Shown here: one piece after another, positions 56,867-64,000 of the stretch | Position numbering within the stretch: position 1 is the stretch's first letter | How the letters are laid out: each line of letters starts with the position of its first letter | NCBI GenBank assembly: GCA_905182375.1 | Contig: CAJJBF010000008.1 | Span: forward strand, 1 to 64,000 | Direction of reading: 5' to 3' | Length of the DNA: 64,000 bases | Source of the DNA: Flammeovirgaceae bacterium UBA4465 | GTDB taxonomy: Bacteria; Bacteroidota; Bacteroidia; Cytophagales; Cyclobacteriaceae | Made by a program: the position numbers and the translations under genes | Notes under the pieces: model-generated | Seen by the model: only the letters and a program-made list of their open reading frames with translations | What the model was told of the DNA's origin: nothing | Databases searched by the model: none

Positions 56867-57950
56867 TCAGATTTTTCCAATAAAAGTTGATTTCACAATC
56901 TCATCTTCAAAATCAATAGTATTCAACCCTGCTTTCAATAAATGAGTAATGAAATTAAAATATTGACACTGAACAATTTGCTCGCCTCTCTGCGTATAGC
57001 GCATAAGCCAATTGAGAGTCTCCGATTATGGTAACACCTGAATGATTAATTACCTCCTCATTTTTAGTCAATTCGCAATTACCTCCACTCGCGGCGGCTA
57101 AATCTATGATGACCGCACCTGGCTTCATTGCATCCACCGTTGCTCCTTCGATCAATCTGGGTGCCGCCTTTCCAGGAATACTCGCTGTAGTTATAACAAT
57201 ATCGGCCTTAACTACTTTTTGATGAATAAGCTCACGCTGCGCAGCTAGTGCCTCATCTTTTTGCACAACTGCATAGCCTCCTGTGTCCGCATCGCTTTGC
57301 ATCCCTTCTACCATTATAAACTTAGCTCCTAAACTTTCAACTTCTTCTTTGACTGCTTTTCTGACATCAAAGGCCTCGACTACTGCACCTAAACGTTTGG
57401 CGGTGGCAATGGCCTGCAAACCCGCTACACCCGCACCTAGGATCAGTACTTTTGCGGGAGGGACTGTGCCTGCTGCTGTGGTGAGCATAGGGAAATAACC
57501 CGCAAAGTGATTGGCTGCCAAGATTACTGATTTGTATCCAGCCAAGGAAGCCATCGCAGACAATACGTCCATAGATTGTGCAATAGAAGTCCTTGGAAGC
57601 ATTTCTAGTGCAAATGCCTTTTGCTTTCTCTTTTTAAGCTTGGCAGTAAAGTCCTTATTGTTATGGGGATTTAGCAGACCCACAATCAAGGTTTGAGATA
57701 GGCAATATCGCTAAATCCTGATCCTCAAAGCGTCTGAAATCACTAAAAGGTTGGCTTGCTCAAGCACTTCTGTTCTAGATACTACTTTAGCACCTTCGGT
57801 AAGGTATTGATCGTCAGAAAAATGAGCCAATAGACCCGCCTGTTTTTCAATCAGAAAACTTATCGTATCCGTGGGCCATTTTTTTAGGATATTAGGAGTT
57901 ACACCCAAAGGCGTTTTTTTCGAACTTTTCAGTATGCCTATCTGTATCAT
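56867..57950 (-). pseudogene. pntAA: NAD(P) transhydrogenase subunit alpha part 1, frameshifted
   Basis: Fragments total about 360 residues, normal for PntAA. The N-terminal MIQIGILKSSKK and YLTEGAKVVSR read from 57950. The frame changes between 57720 and 57680, where the linker reads SDFRRFEDQDLAILP. The NAD-binding body (AFALEMLPRTSIAQSMDVLSAMA, VLILGAGVAGLQAIATAKRLG, VEAFDVRKAVKEE, VVITTASIPGKAAPRLI, GAVIIDLAAASGGN) is intact to near 57000. Further shifts near 56990 and 56960 precede the ending DFEDEIVKSTF at 56867. It would bind NADH on the cytosolic face. The other two subunits are intact, so the loss of this one alone is suspicious of sequence error. Confidence 0.82.
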
Positions 57951-58354
57951 CAGATTTCTAATATTAAATTTATCCCCATTAAATACGTTAACTCTTTTAT
58001 TGATTCAGTTAACAACAACTTTGCATTTTTCTTATCACTAAATGATTTGAAACTTGCTAAGCAATAGTAAGCTATGAAAACATTTTTGTTTACGGAAGAA
58101 AATGCACCCGTAAAAAAGATCATATTAGATTTATGAAACTGATATTTTGCAGAAATAATTCCCTGATTGTACCAAGCTGCGAAATTGAGAAGTTTAATTA
58201 ATCAAAACACGTAAAAACCATTCTCAATGATTGAATGCGCTATGCTATTTCGATCTATATTCAAAAAGGAAATTGATTCAATCTAGAGGGGAGTGTTTTA
58301 AAAAAATCAAAATATTAATCTTAAACTATCATTCAATAAACCAGAGCAGTAAGG
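57951..58354. other. 404-base intergenic region
   Basis: AT-rich, between the start of pntAA and the end of the receptor gene, both minus strand. It should carry the pnt promoter. A 20-codon open frame from an ATG near 58075 is not convincing. Nothing else was recognised. Confidence 0.55.
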
Positions 58355-60692
58355 TCAGTGAATAGTAAAATTTAAACCTATAAATATTCTTATGCCTTGA
58401 TTTGAGGCGTAAACATAACTCGGGTCAAAAGACAATGCGTTTGGATTGTTTTGAGTTGGAATCACTTGTCCAGAATTCCCAAATCTAACCTCTTTGTCAA
58501 AGGGATCAAAAGCATCGGGCAATACTAGTTGATGCCGCCGGTGTAAAGTTGAGTAAATTTTTTACTCCCGTAAATAGCTCCATGATACTTCCCTATCCTT
58601 TCTTGGTCACCTGTATGTTTTGTATGCTAAACCACGGTGAATACTCATCCCGCGGATCCAGCTGCTCCCAGCAAAGGCAATCGCATTGGTCCGTAAACAT
58701 TTCCTGTGTAGTCTATGAGTCAACCCCAGCGGTATTAAGTCGGTAGGTCATACTCCAAACGCCGCTGAATCGCTCTGTAAGTAGCAATTGCCGTCGTTTT
58801 GTACCTGTTCCTCCATCACTGAGACATCCATTAAGGTAGCTCCGACTAACACAATTAAACCATTTTCTAACATCAAATCCCCATTCAAAGAAATTCCTTT
58901 AGAAACAGATGAGCCACTTAAGTTAGAATAAATTATTTTATTGGGATCTGTCTCATAATCTGGCAGAATCCTATTAGAAAAGTGGGTATAAAATACACTC
59001 CCATCCAATGTCAAAATTGCTTCTTTTAATATGACATTTTTTACATAATTAATATTACCATTCCACGAGGTTTCTGGATTTAAGGCATCCTCAAACTCGA
59101 CGGTTCGGGAGCCGGTTAAGGCAGCGTGATCTTCGGTAAATACATTGGCTACACGAAAGCCATTCCCTACACTGATTCGGATAGTATTTTTTTTATCAAA
59201 AGAATTCCATTTGTAATTGGCACGTGGCGAAATAACATTTCCGTGCATGACTATTATAGTCGTATCGAACCCCCAACAATATTTTCTGCCTTTGGCATTC
59301 AGACTGATCTCATCTTGCATGAAGACTCCCGGGCAAATGCATAATCGATGGATTCATTTTTGAATCCAGTACCATCGAGACAAGTGTGGCAAATGTATTA
59401 TCATCATAATAGGTATACCGGTAGGCTCCTCCTAACAGTAGCGAATGCTTGTTGGCCTACGGGAGCATTCCATCTCAATTGTGCCAAATCCAATATATTG
59501 ATCTGCCTTATATGAAGTCAAGCTCCGTAAAATGAATTTTGGCTGATGACCATTTCCGCTAAACTGAAAACGTATATCGGCTACTGCAGGTAGATTCGGT
59601 AAGTACCAAAAGCCTCCCACCTGCTTAGTATATATACTTTCTCCGTATACATCAGTCTCCTCCTCGATGCACTTTGATTGCCAGCCCGTCTCTCCTCCCC
59701 ATCTGATCCTCATAAACATATCTAACCGCGCTTGCTAAATTAACGGTTCGATGATCTGGCCGCTCGAATTCTATTTTATTGAATACCGATATTCTATTCT
59801 GTAAAGTCAAGTCTGTAAATCCATCACTTATTATTATCGATTGGGTTTTGATAGACAAAGTGATTGACACCCTAACAAGCCTTTGTGCCTCTTGACCCAA
59901 GCTCATAACGCAGATACCTAGGTCAGTATTTTGTTCTCCCCACGAACTACCATAACTATCTAAGGAAAATTTCGTAGCATTGCCTGGTTGTTTGGTGATA
60001 ATATTGATAATTCCCCCAACGGCCTCAGATCCATATAAGGTTGAAGCAGGCCCTTTTACTATCTCTACCCTTTCGATTAAGGATTGGGGAATACCTGTCA
60101 GACCATAAACCGTAGATAGACCACTGACGATAGGCATACCATCTATAAGCACAAAGGTATAAGGGCCTTCCAAACCATTGATATGAATATCTCCAGTATT
60201 ACAAACGTTACAATTAAGTTGTGGACGAATCCCATTTATATTTTGTAGAGATTCAAAAATTGAAGGAGTAGGATTTCTTTTGAAAAATCGTTTAGTATAA
60301 ACCTCAACGGCCACTGGACTTTCGAGCTTACTTACAGGCACCAATGTTCCAGAAATAACAATTTCATTAAGACGATCATTAGCTACTTCCAAAGTAAAAT
60401 CGAGGTTTATGGGCACCCCTTCTTTGAATGTTAATTCGTGTTTCTGAGACATGAACCCTATTGCCGAAACCTCTACAATACTTGTTCCTAGAGGTATGTC
60501 CGCTATGAAATAGATACCCTCTATAGTGCTACTTGTCCCAATAGACAAGTCATTTATAAATACATTTACAAAAGGTTCAGGGATATTATTGAAAGTAATC
60601 TTACCATAAAGGGATGTTGTTTGAGCGCACACATTTAACCTTATTAATATTAATATTATTCCAAAAAATGAGCTTGTTAGATTTACTTTCAT
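58355..60692 (-). pseudogene. TonB-dependent receptor, frameshifted, next to an MntR-like regulator
   Basis: Fragments total about 780 residues, a normal receptor length. The N-terminal part (60692 to 59652) is intact: signal peptide (ending VCAQ), a carboxypeptidase-like domain (about 26-105), and the plug with LNEIVISGTLVP, RPQLNCNVCNTGDIHINGLEG, VLIDGMPIVSGLSTVYGLTG and VEIVKGPASTLYGSEAVGGI. The plug holds a Cys-x-x-Cys pair (NCNVCNT). The barrel then breaks at several points (near 59690, 59430-59320, 58740) but ends normally with GIRIFIGLNFTIH and TGA at 58355-58357. The substrate is presumably a metal ion or chelate, inferred from the CxxC plug, the divergent DtxR-type gene and the operator in its promoter. 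Confidence 0.82.
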
Positions 60693-60710
60693 GAATATAA
60701 TTTAGTCTTG

Positions 60711-60742
60711 CAAAACTATAATAGTTAGTATTGCCTAACAAA
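60711..60742 (-). promoter_or_regulatory. receptor promoter, Bacteroidota type
   Basis: Read on the minus strand, TTTG (60742-60739), a spacer of exactly 20 bases and TAGTTTTG (60718-60711) match TTTG-N19-21-TAnnTTTG with no mismatch. The start of transcription would be near 60705, about 12 bases before the receptor ATG at 60692. Confidence 0.8.
60724..60739. promoter_or_regulatory. probable MntR/DtxR operator inside the promoter spacer
   Basis: GTTAGTATTGCCTAAC is an inverted repeat GTTAG-N6-CTAAC. DtxR-family operators commonly contain TTAGG-type half sites facing CCTAA. It fills the spacer of the receptor promoter, so a bound dimer would block RNA polymerase. The regulator gene begins 35 bases to the right. 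Confidence 0.65.
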
Positions 60743-60774
60743 GTAAATTCGTATTATTTTGATACATTTGTTAG

Positions 60775-61452
60775 ATGATTTCACTGACAGAAGAAAACTA
60801 TTTAAAAGCGCTCATTTATCTTTCTTCCCTTGCTCCCGGTATTGAAGAAAAAAAGGATGTAGGCACTAGTGAATTAGCTTCCTATTTAAAACTCAAATCT
60901 TCTACTGTTAACGAAATGCTCAAAAGACTCAAAGAGAAAAATTTAATCAATCACGAAAAATATAAAAAGATCACGCTAACCCATTCAGGTGAGCGGAATG
61001 GCTTGAAAATCATTCGAAAACACCGCTTATGGGAAACCTTTTTGTTTACAAAATTAGACTTTGATTGGATAGAGATTCATGAAGTTGCCGAACAACTAGA
61101 GCACATAAAATCTGAAAAGTTAGTAGAAAAAATTGATAGGTTATTAGGCTATCCTAACTTTGATCCTCACGGTGATCCAATTCCCGATAAGCATGGCAAA
61201 ATACCACAAAGGATAACTAAAAGTTTATCCGCTGTTAACAAAGGAGAAAAGTGTATTGTTCTCGCGGTGAGCGATACCTCGAAAGATTTTTTAAACTATC
61301 TCGAAGACTTGGACATCTCTATTAAAACAGAAATATTTGTTATTGACAAAATAGCTTTTGACCAGTCTATCAAAATCAAAATCAGACAAGAACAGTTTTC
61401 ACTCTCAAGGAAGGTGGCCGACAATTTACTGGTAGGTGATAAATTCAATTAA
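60775..61452 (+). CDS. DtxR/MntR family metal-dependent transcriptional regulator
   Basis: 225 residues. A winged helix (about 5-72) with GTSELASYLKLKSSTVNEMLKRL as recognition region, then a dimerisation and metal-binding domain with His83 in RKHRLWETFL, HEVAEQLEH (His102, Glu103, Glu106, His110) and the family motif DPHGDPIPD (about 130-138), and a C-terminal FeoA/SH3-like domain. With Mn2+ or Fe2+ bound, such proteins repress uptake genes. The divergent receptor is the obvious target. An exact TACATTTG (60763-60770) ends four bases before the ATG, so its transcript may be leaderless. Confidence 0.9.
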   Translation: MISLTEENYLKALIYLSSLAPGIEEKKDVGTSELASYLKLKSSTVNEMLKRLKEKNLINHEKYKKITLTHSGERNGLKIIRKHRLWETFLFTKLDFDWIEIHEVAEQLEHIKSEKLVEKIDRLLGYPNFDPHGDPIPDKHGKIPQRITKSLSAVNKGEKCIVLAVSDTSKDFLNYLEDLDISIKTEIFVIDKIAFDQSIKIKIRQEQFSLSRKVADNLLVGDKFN

Positions 61453-61634
61453 TGCAATGATTTCCTTAAATTTTTAATTATTTCGAATTATTTTGATAGA
61501 ATCTAGATTTTCGCTACTCCAAGTATTTTTGAACCTTTCAGCGAATATGGCTACCTATTTGCATACCCAAGGCAACCAAATTACTTCAAAAAGTGGTCTT
61601 GACCCTATCGGTATTTATTCAAGGATCAACTGCA

Positions 61635-62102
61635 CTAAATGACCTCCCAAGTATGATCTGACATCAACCTTACCTCTGCCACATAATCCTCAAACGGCAT
61701 TTTTTTTCCCCACTCTTTTGGCCCAACCATAGACAAAACATCCCCTTTCTTTTTTCGCTTATACAAATGATAAATATTGTTGATCACAGGAGTAAATCCA
61801 ATATCTGCCTGATAGATACGCTCAGATACATTGACTCGCTCTTTCAATAAATTGGCTTGATTCACCAATGTTTGCATTTGATCATACAATTGATGGAACT
61901 GTCGATCCGTTTGATCGTGCATGGCCGCCACTGCATTTCCTTTAATTCTTCCTTTATCTTCTGGCTTGATCAAAGCACTTCCAACACTGTGAGCAAATTG
62001 GATCAACCCAGGGAAATCAGTGATTTTTTCACGCTCTTTTTCAAGATCAATGGTCGATAGATCTACCTTATTCCCGATTGATTTCGATGTTTTCATTGTC
62101 AT
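61635..62102 (-). CDS. DUF2452 domain protein
   Basis: 155 residues, cytoplasmic. The C-terminus has the family signature FTPVINNIYHLYKRK, SMVGPKEWGKKMPFE and EVRLMSDHTWEV. The middle is helical with IKGNAVAAMHDQTDRQFHQLYDQMQ. Function unknown. It begins inside the end of the small membrane protein gene upstream (overlap of 35 bases). The true start may be the internal ATG two codons on. Confidence 0.8.
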   Translation of the reverse strand: MTMKTSKSIGNKVDLSTIDLEKEREKITDFPGLIQFAHSVGSALIKPEDKGRIKGNAVAAMHDQTDRQFHQLYDQMQTLVNQANLLKERVNVSERIYQADIGFTPVINNIYHLYKRKKKGDVLSMVGPKEWGKKMPFEDYVAEVRLMSDHTWEVI

Positions 62103-62223
62103 GTTTTAAATTCTTTTTTGCCCACGGCGGGGTCGTACGTTGCGAGATGTCATAGGCTATTAACACCATCAATAGCAAAAATATTCCCGCAACTATAAAA
62201 AATATTCGTTTAGATCTTTTCAT
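62068..62223 (-). CDS. small single-helix membrane protein
   Basis: 51 residues from the ATG at 62223: basic MKRSKR, one helix IFFIVAGIFLLLMVLIAYDI and a hydrophilic tail with TTPPWAKK. An open frame continues upstream to 62289, but that would run into the divergent gene. It overlaps the DUF2452 gene and is probably co-transcribed. No family recognised. Confidence 0.55.
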   Translation of the reverse strand: MKRSKRIFFIVAGIFLLLMVLIAYDISQRTTPPWAKKNLKHDNENIEINRE

Positions 62224-62277
62224 TATCAAAAAACTAACTACAAATTTGAACAAAAAAATAACTTTAAGTTCAAAAAT

Positions 62278-62655
62278 ATGGAAGTCCAAGGTAAATTGAT
62301 AGAAAAATACGAAACATCAAAAATCAATGATTCGTTTCGTAAACGTGAATTTGTTGTTGAGTACGTAGAAAACCCACAATACCCTGAACTATTAAAATTC
62401 GATCTGATACAAGATAAATGTGACCTCCTTGAAGAATTTAATGTGGGTGAAAGTCTAAAAGTAGAATTTAATCTTAAAGGGAGAAAATGGACAGATCCCT
62501 CAGGTAATGACAAGTATTTCAATACCCTTCAAGCTTGGAGACTCTCCACTGTAAATGCTGCGGTAAGTAATTCGGGTCCAGCCGTAACTGATTCAGGTCC
62601 AGCCAACGAAGCTATAGGAGAAAGTTTCTCTGAAGATGACGACCTGCCGTTTTAA
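62278..62655 (+). CDS. DUF3127 domain protein
   Basis: 125 residues. The DUF3127 domain (about 1-90) has MEVQGKLIEKYET, FRKREFVVEYVENPQYPE, IQDKCDLLEEFNVGESLKV and FNLKGRKWTDPSGNDKYF, an OB-like fold suggested for nucleic-acid binding. The acidic C-terminal tail ends in EDDDLPF, which resembles the DDDIPF tail of single-stranded-DNA-binding proteins. A short internal repeat (SNSGPA, TDSGPA) lies between. Confidence 0.85.
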   Translation: MEVQGKLIEKYETSKINDSFRKREFVVEYVENPQYPELLKFDLIQDKCDLLEEFNVGESLKVEFNLKGRKWTDPSGNDKYFNTLQAWRLSTVNAAVSNSGPAVTDSGPANEAIGESFSEDDDLPF

Positions 62656-62688
62656 GAAAAGAGATAGAGTGCTTCGAGTCCTGAGTTC

Positions 62689-62711
62689 TTTTTGGTTTAT
62701 TTAACCAAAAA
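62689..62711. repeat. 9-bp perfect inverted repeat
   Basis: TTTTTGGTT and AACCAAAAA around the loop TATTT, 33 bases after the DUF3127 stop. The T tract is on the 5' side, so it lacks the polarity of an intrinsic terminator in either direction. It could still stabilise the mRNA end. Confidence 0.4.
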
Positions 62712-62870
62712 TTGTATAACTAAAAATCATTTGGTCGGTCTAAATTGATATGAGAAAACTCGATTTTAAGGCATCTTTTGTATCTCAAAAGTTACTTTCA
62801 ATACATTAATCAGTAAACTGACTTTTACAAAATGATTAGTAGGTTACTCTGTTTAGCAAACTAATAAATT

Positions 62871-63619
62871 ATGAAACTACAAAAAAAAATTCTCTTTTTG
62901 GGTTTTTAATAAGTATTTTGTGTCCACTCAAAGTGTCAATGCACAAACAGACACGGTCAAATATCTGTTTTTAGGGCATCCAAGGGAGTTGTAGAATATG
63001 TAATTAAAAAAGTAGAAAAATTAGATGATGAAAGATATGACTTATTGCTTTTAGGAGGAGATTTGACATGGAATACATCTGCGCTAATAAGCACGTTAGA
63101 CTATTGTGATCAATTTTTTTTTTATGGAGCCAAAATACACGTCTCGCCATTGGAAATCATGACGTATCTAACATTACCAATCTCCTGGTATACACTAAGA
63201 AAGAGAGATATTATAGTTTCAATAAAAATAACATGACATTTATTGTGTTATATACAGAGCTAGCTACTCCAAATATTCGGCCTCACAGCTTGATTTTATA
63301 AAAAATATTTCTGATTCAATAGAACCTTTTTTATCTACTAAAGAATCCTTTGGATGCTCGACAATCCAGATCTCTGCATTTACAAAATTCAGTAGGTGGG
63401 AGCTCAAGCAATTTGAATTCTTCTAATTTTTTCGAGGAAGTCTATTCTGAGTTTCAAAAGATTAAAAACAAAGGTATTCCCGTTTTTTGTATTGCTGGAG
63501 GTAATGACTCCTTTTCTTTGAATTTATCTTCGCTAGATAATGGTCTATATTATATCCACACAAGCAACAAAAATAAAGCTCAAATAGAGAAAATTATTGT
63601 CAATAATCCGAGCTTTTAA
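62871..63619 (+). pseudogene. exported calcineurin-like phosphoesterase, frameshifted
   Basis: Fragments in different frames add up to about 245 residues: MKLQKK and a hydrophobic signal ending VNAQ, then DTVKYLFLGHP, VVEYVIKKVEKLDDERYDLLLLGGDLTW (metal-binding GGDLTW, with the second half of the run in one frame), LAIGNHDVSN with the GNHD motif, and a C-terminal KGIPVFCIAGGND. Breaks lie near 62908, 62985, 63140 and 63240-63345. A9 and T10 runs occur at 62880 and 63114, but the T10 run is read in frame. Fewer residues than usual remain, so this one may be a true pseudogene. Confidence 0.6.
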
Positions 63620-63731
63620 TTGTTTTGAAGATTAAGATAAATTGAATAAACTTCAGTTATCGGTAAATCAGTGATACTAAGATCCAATTATTTGGTTTTT
63701 GAATAACAGAATCCATTTCTGTCTCAGATTA

Positions 63732-63745
63732 TTGGATATATCCAA
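63732..63745. promoter_or_regulatory. 14-bp perfect palindrome
   Basis: TTGGATATATCCAA reads the same on both strands. It lies about 210 bases before the symporter start. A dimeric regulator site is possible, with no identified protein. Confidence 0.3.
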
Positions 63746-63920
63746 ACAAATTATGCAGGAGACTTAAGTCAATAATGTCCTATTTAGGGGAATTGATTCC
63801 TTTAAATCACCATTTGATTAGGCCTTTATAAACACGAAATATTCTATTCTATGCTCATAACATATTTTTACCTTTTTTCGTCCTATTGACTTTAGGCTCA
63901 ATTTCATTGGTCATCTTTGT

Positions 63921-63928
63921 TATATTTG
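63921..63928 (+). promoter_or_regulatory. -7 element before the last gene
   Basis: TATATTTG matches TAnnTTTG exactly, 29 bases before the ATG at 63958. No TTTG at the -33 position. Confidence 0.4.
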
Positions 63929-63957
63929 TTAATATGCATCTTTTTTAAACCATAAAA

Positions 63958-64000
63958 ATGGAATTTTCTACTATTGACCTTGTCGTTTTCATCTCTTACT
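63958..64000 (+). CDS. start of a probable sodium:solute symporter (truncated by window)
   Basis: The ATG at 63958 opens a frame MEFSTIDLVVFISY that runs off the end. Bacteroidota SSS-family symporters typically begin with such a Thr-hydrophobic-Asp stretch just before the first helix. Only 14 codons are visible, so this is a guess supported by the N-terminal pattern and the -7 element. Confidence 0.45.
   Translation, partial: MEFSTIDLVVFISY

Larger units (their letters stand above)
63620..63957. other. 338-base intergenic region
   Basis: AT-rich with no coding frame. It holds a perfect 14-bp palindrome at 63732-63745 and a -7 element at 63921-63928, listed separately. A weak CCAA/TTGG hairpin followed by T5 (63684-63700) might end the upstream transcript. 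Confidence 0.5.

Noticed and set aside
62689..62711. Intrinsic terminator after the DUF3127 gene
   Set aside because: The T tract precedes the stem and A follows it, the wrong polarity for termination on the plus strand, and the same holds on the minus strand.
63114..63123. T10 run as phase-variation switch in the phosphoesterase
   Set aside because: The frame continues correctly across the run; the actual breaks lie elsewhere.

Overview
This window is chromosomal DNA of a Bacteroidota bacterium. The evidence is a set of families largely confined to that phylum (an IPExxxVDY-family protein overlapping pyruvate kinase, an HYC_CC_PP-family protein, DUF3347 metal-efflux proteins, DUF2452 and DUF3127 proteins, a PorV-like barrel next to a helix-hairpin-helix/barrel protein, the block etfB-etfA-bifunctional nuclease-nupC), the near absence of Shine-Dalgarno sequences, and promoters of the Bacteroidota type (TTTG, about 20 bases, TAnnTTTG). 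A Saprospira- or Cytophaga-like lineage is plausible but cannot be fixed from the sequence alone.

Layout. 1-11 kb is a core block: an MBL-fold hydrolase and an RqcH-like NFACT protein, then pyk with its IPExxxVDY partner on the minus strand, then acpP-fabF-rnc-nadE on the plus strand, yidD, a POTRA/barrel outer-membrane protein and a MORN-repeat protein. 11-14 kb holds a PorV-like barrel and a broken helix-hairpin-helix/barrel gene, ending at a tRNA-Arg with a clear terminator. 14.2-24.9 kb is a metal (probably copper) efflux island: HYC_CC_PP protein, CusA-, TolC- and CusB-like genes joined by ATGA overlaps, two DUF3347 modules, a thioredoxin lipoprotein, a Cys-rich BNR-like lipoprotein and a small barrel. 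25-32 kb has two DEAD-box helicases, a GNAT enzyme, a peptide transporter, a nucleoside transporter and a bifunctional nuclease. 32-37.6 kb has etfA/etfB, dnaB, a Mur-ligase-like pseudoenzyme and a DEDDh exonuclease. 37.6-46.9 kb has a trehalose synthase/phosphatase fusion, a GH15 enzyme, a K+ channel, a GPP34 protein, a Na+/H+ antiporter and a PBP4-type peptidase. 47-58 kb has a very large BNR/VPS10-like secreted protein, L-2-hydroxyglutarate oxidase, rhodanese, MsrB, a YheT-like hydrolase, PEP carboxykinase and the three-gene transhydrogenase. 58.3-61.5 kb is a metal-uptake pair, a TonB-dependent receptor divergent from a DtxR/MntR regulator. The end holds DUF2452 and DUF3127 proteins, a broken phosphoesterase and the start of a probable sodium:solute symporter.

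A striking property is the number of single-base frameshifts: at least twelve genes are broken, all between 11.8 and 32.4 kb or beyond 56.8 kb, while 1-11.8 kb and 32.4-56.8 kb are clean. The broken genes keep their start and stop overlaps and conserved motifs in each fragment, which suggests local consensus errors or very recent lesions rather than old decay. They are typed as pseudogenes here with that caution.

The most specific regulatory finding is at 60.7 kb: a textbook Bacteroidota promoter for the receptor gene whose spacer contains a GTTAG-N6-CTAAC palindrome, the expected kind of site for the divergently encoded MntR-like repressor.
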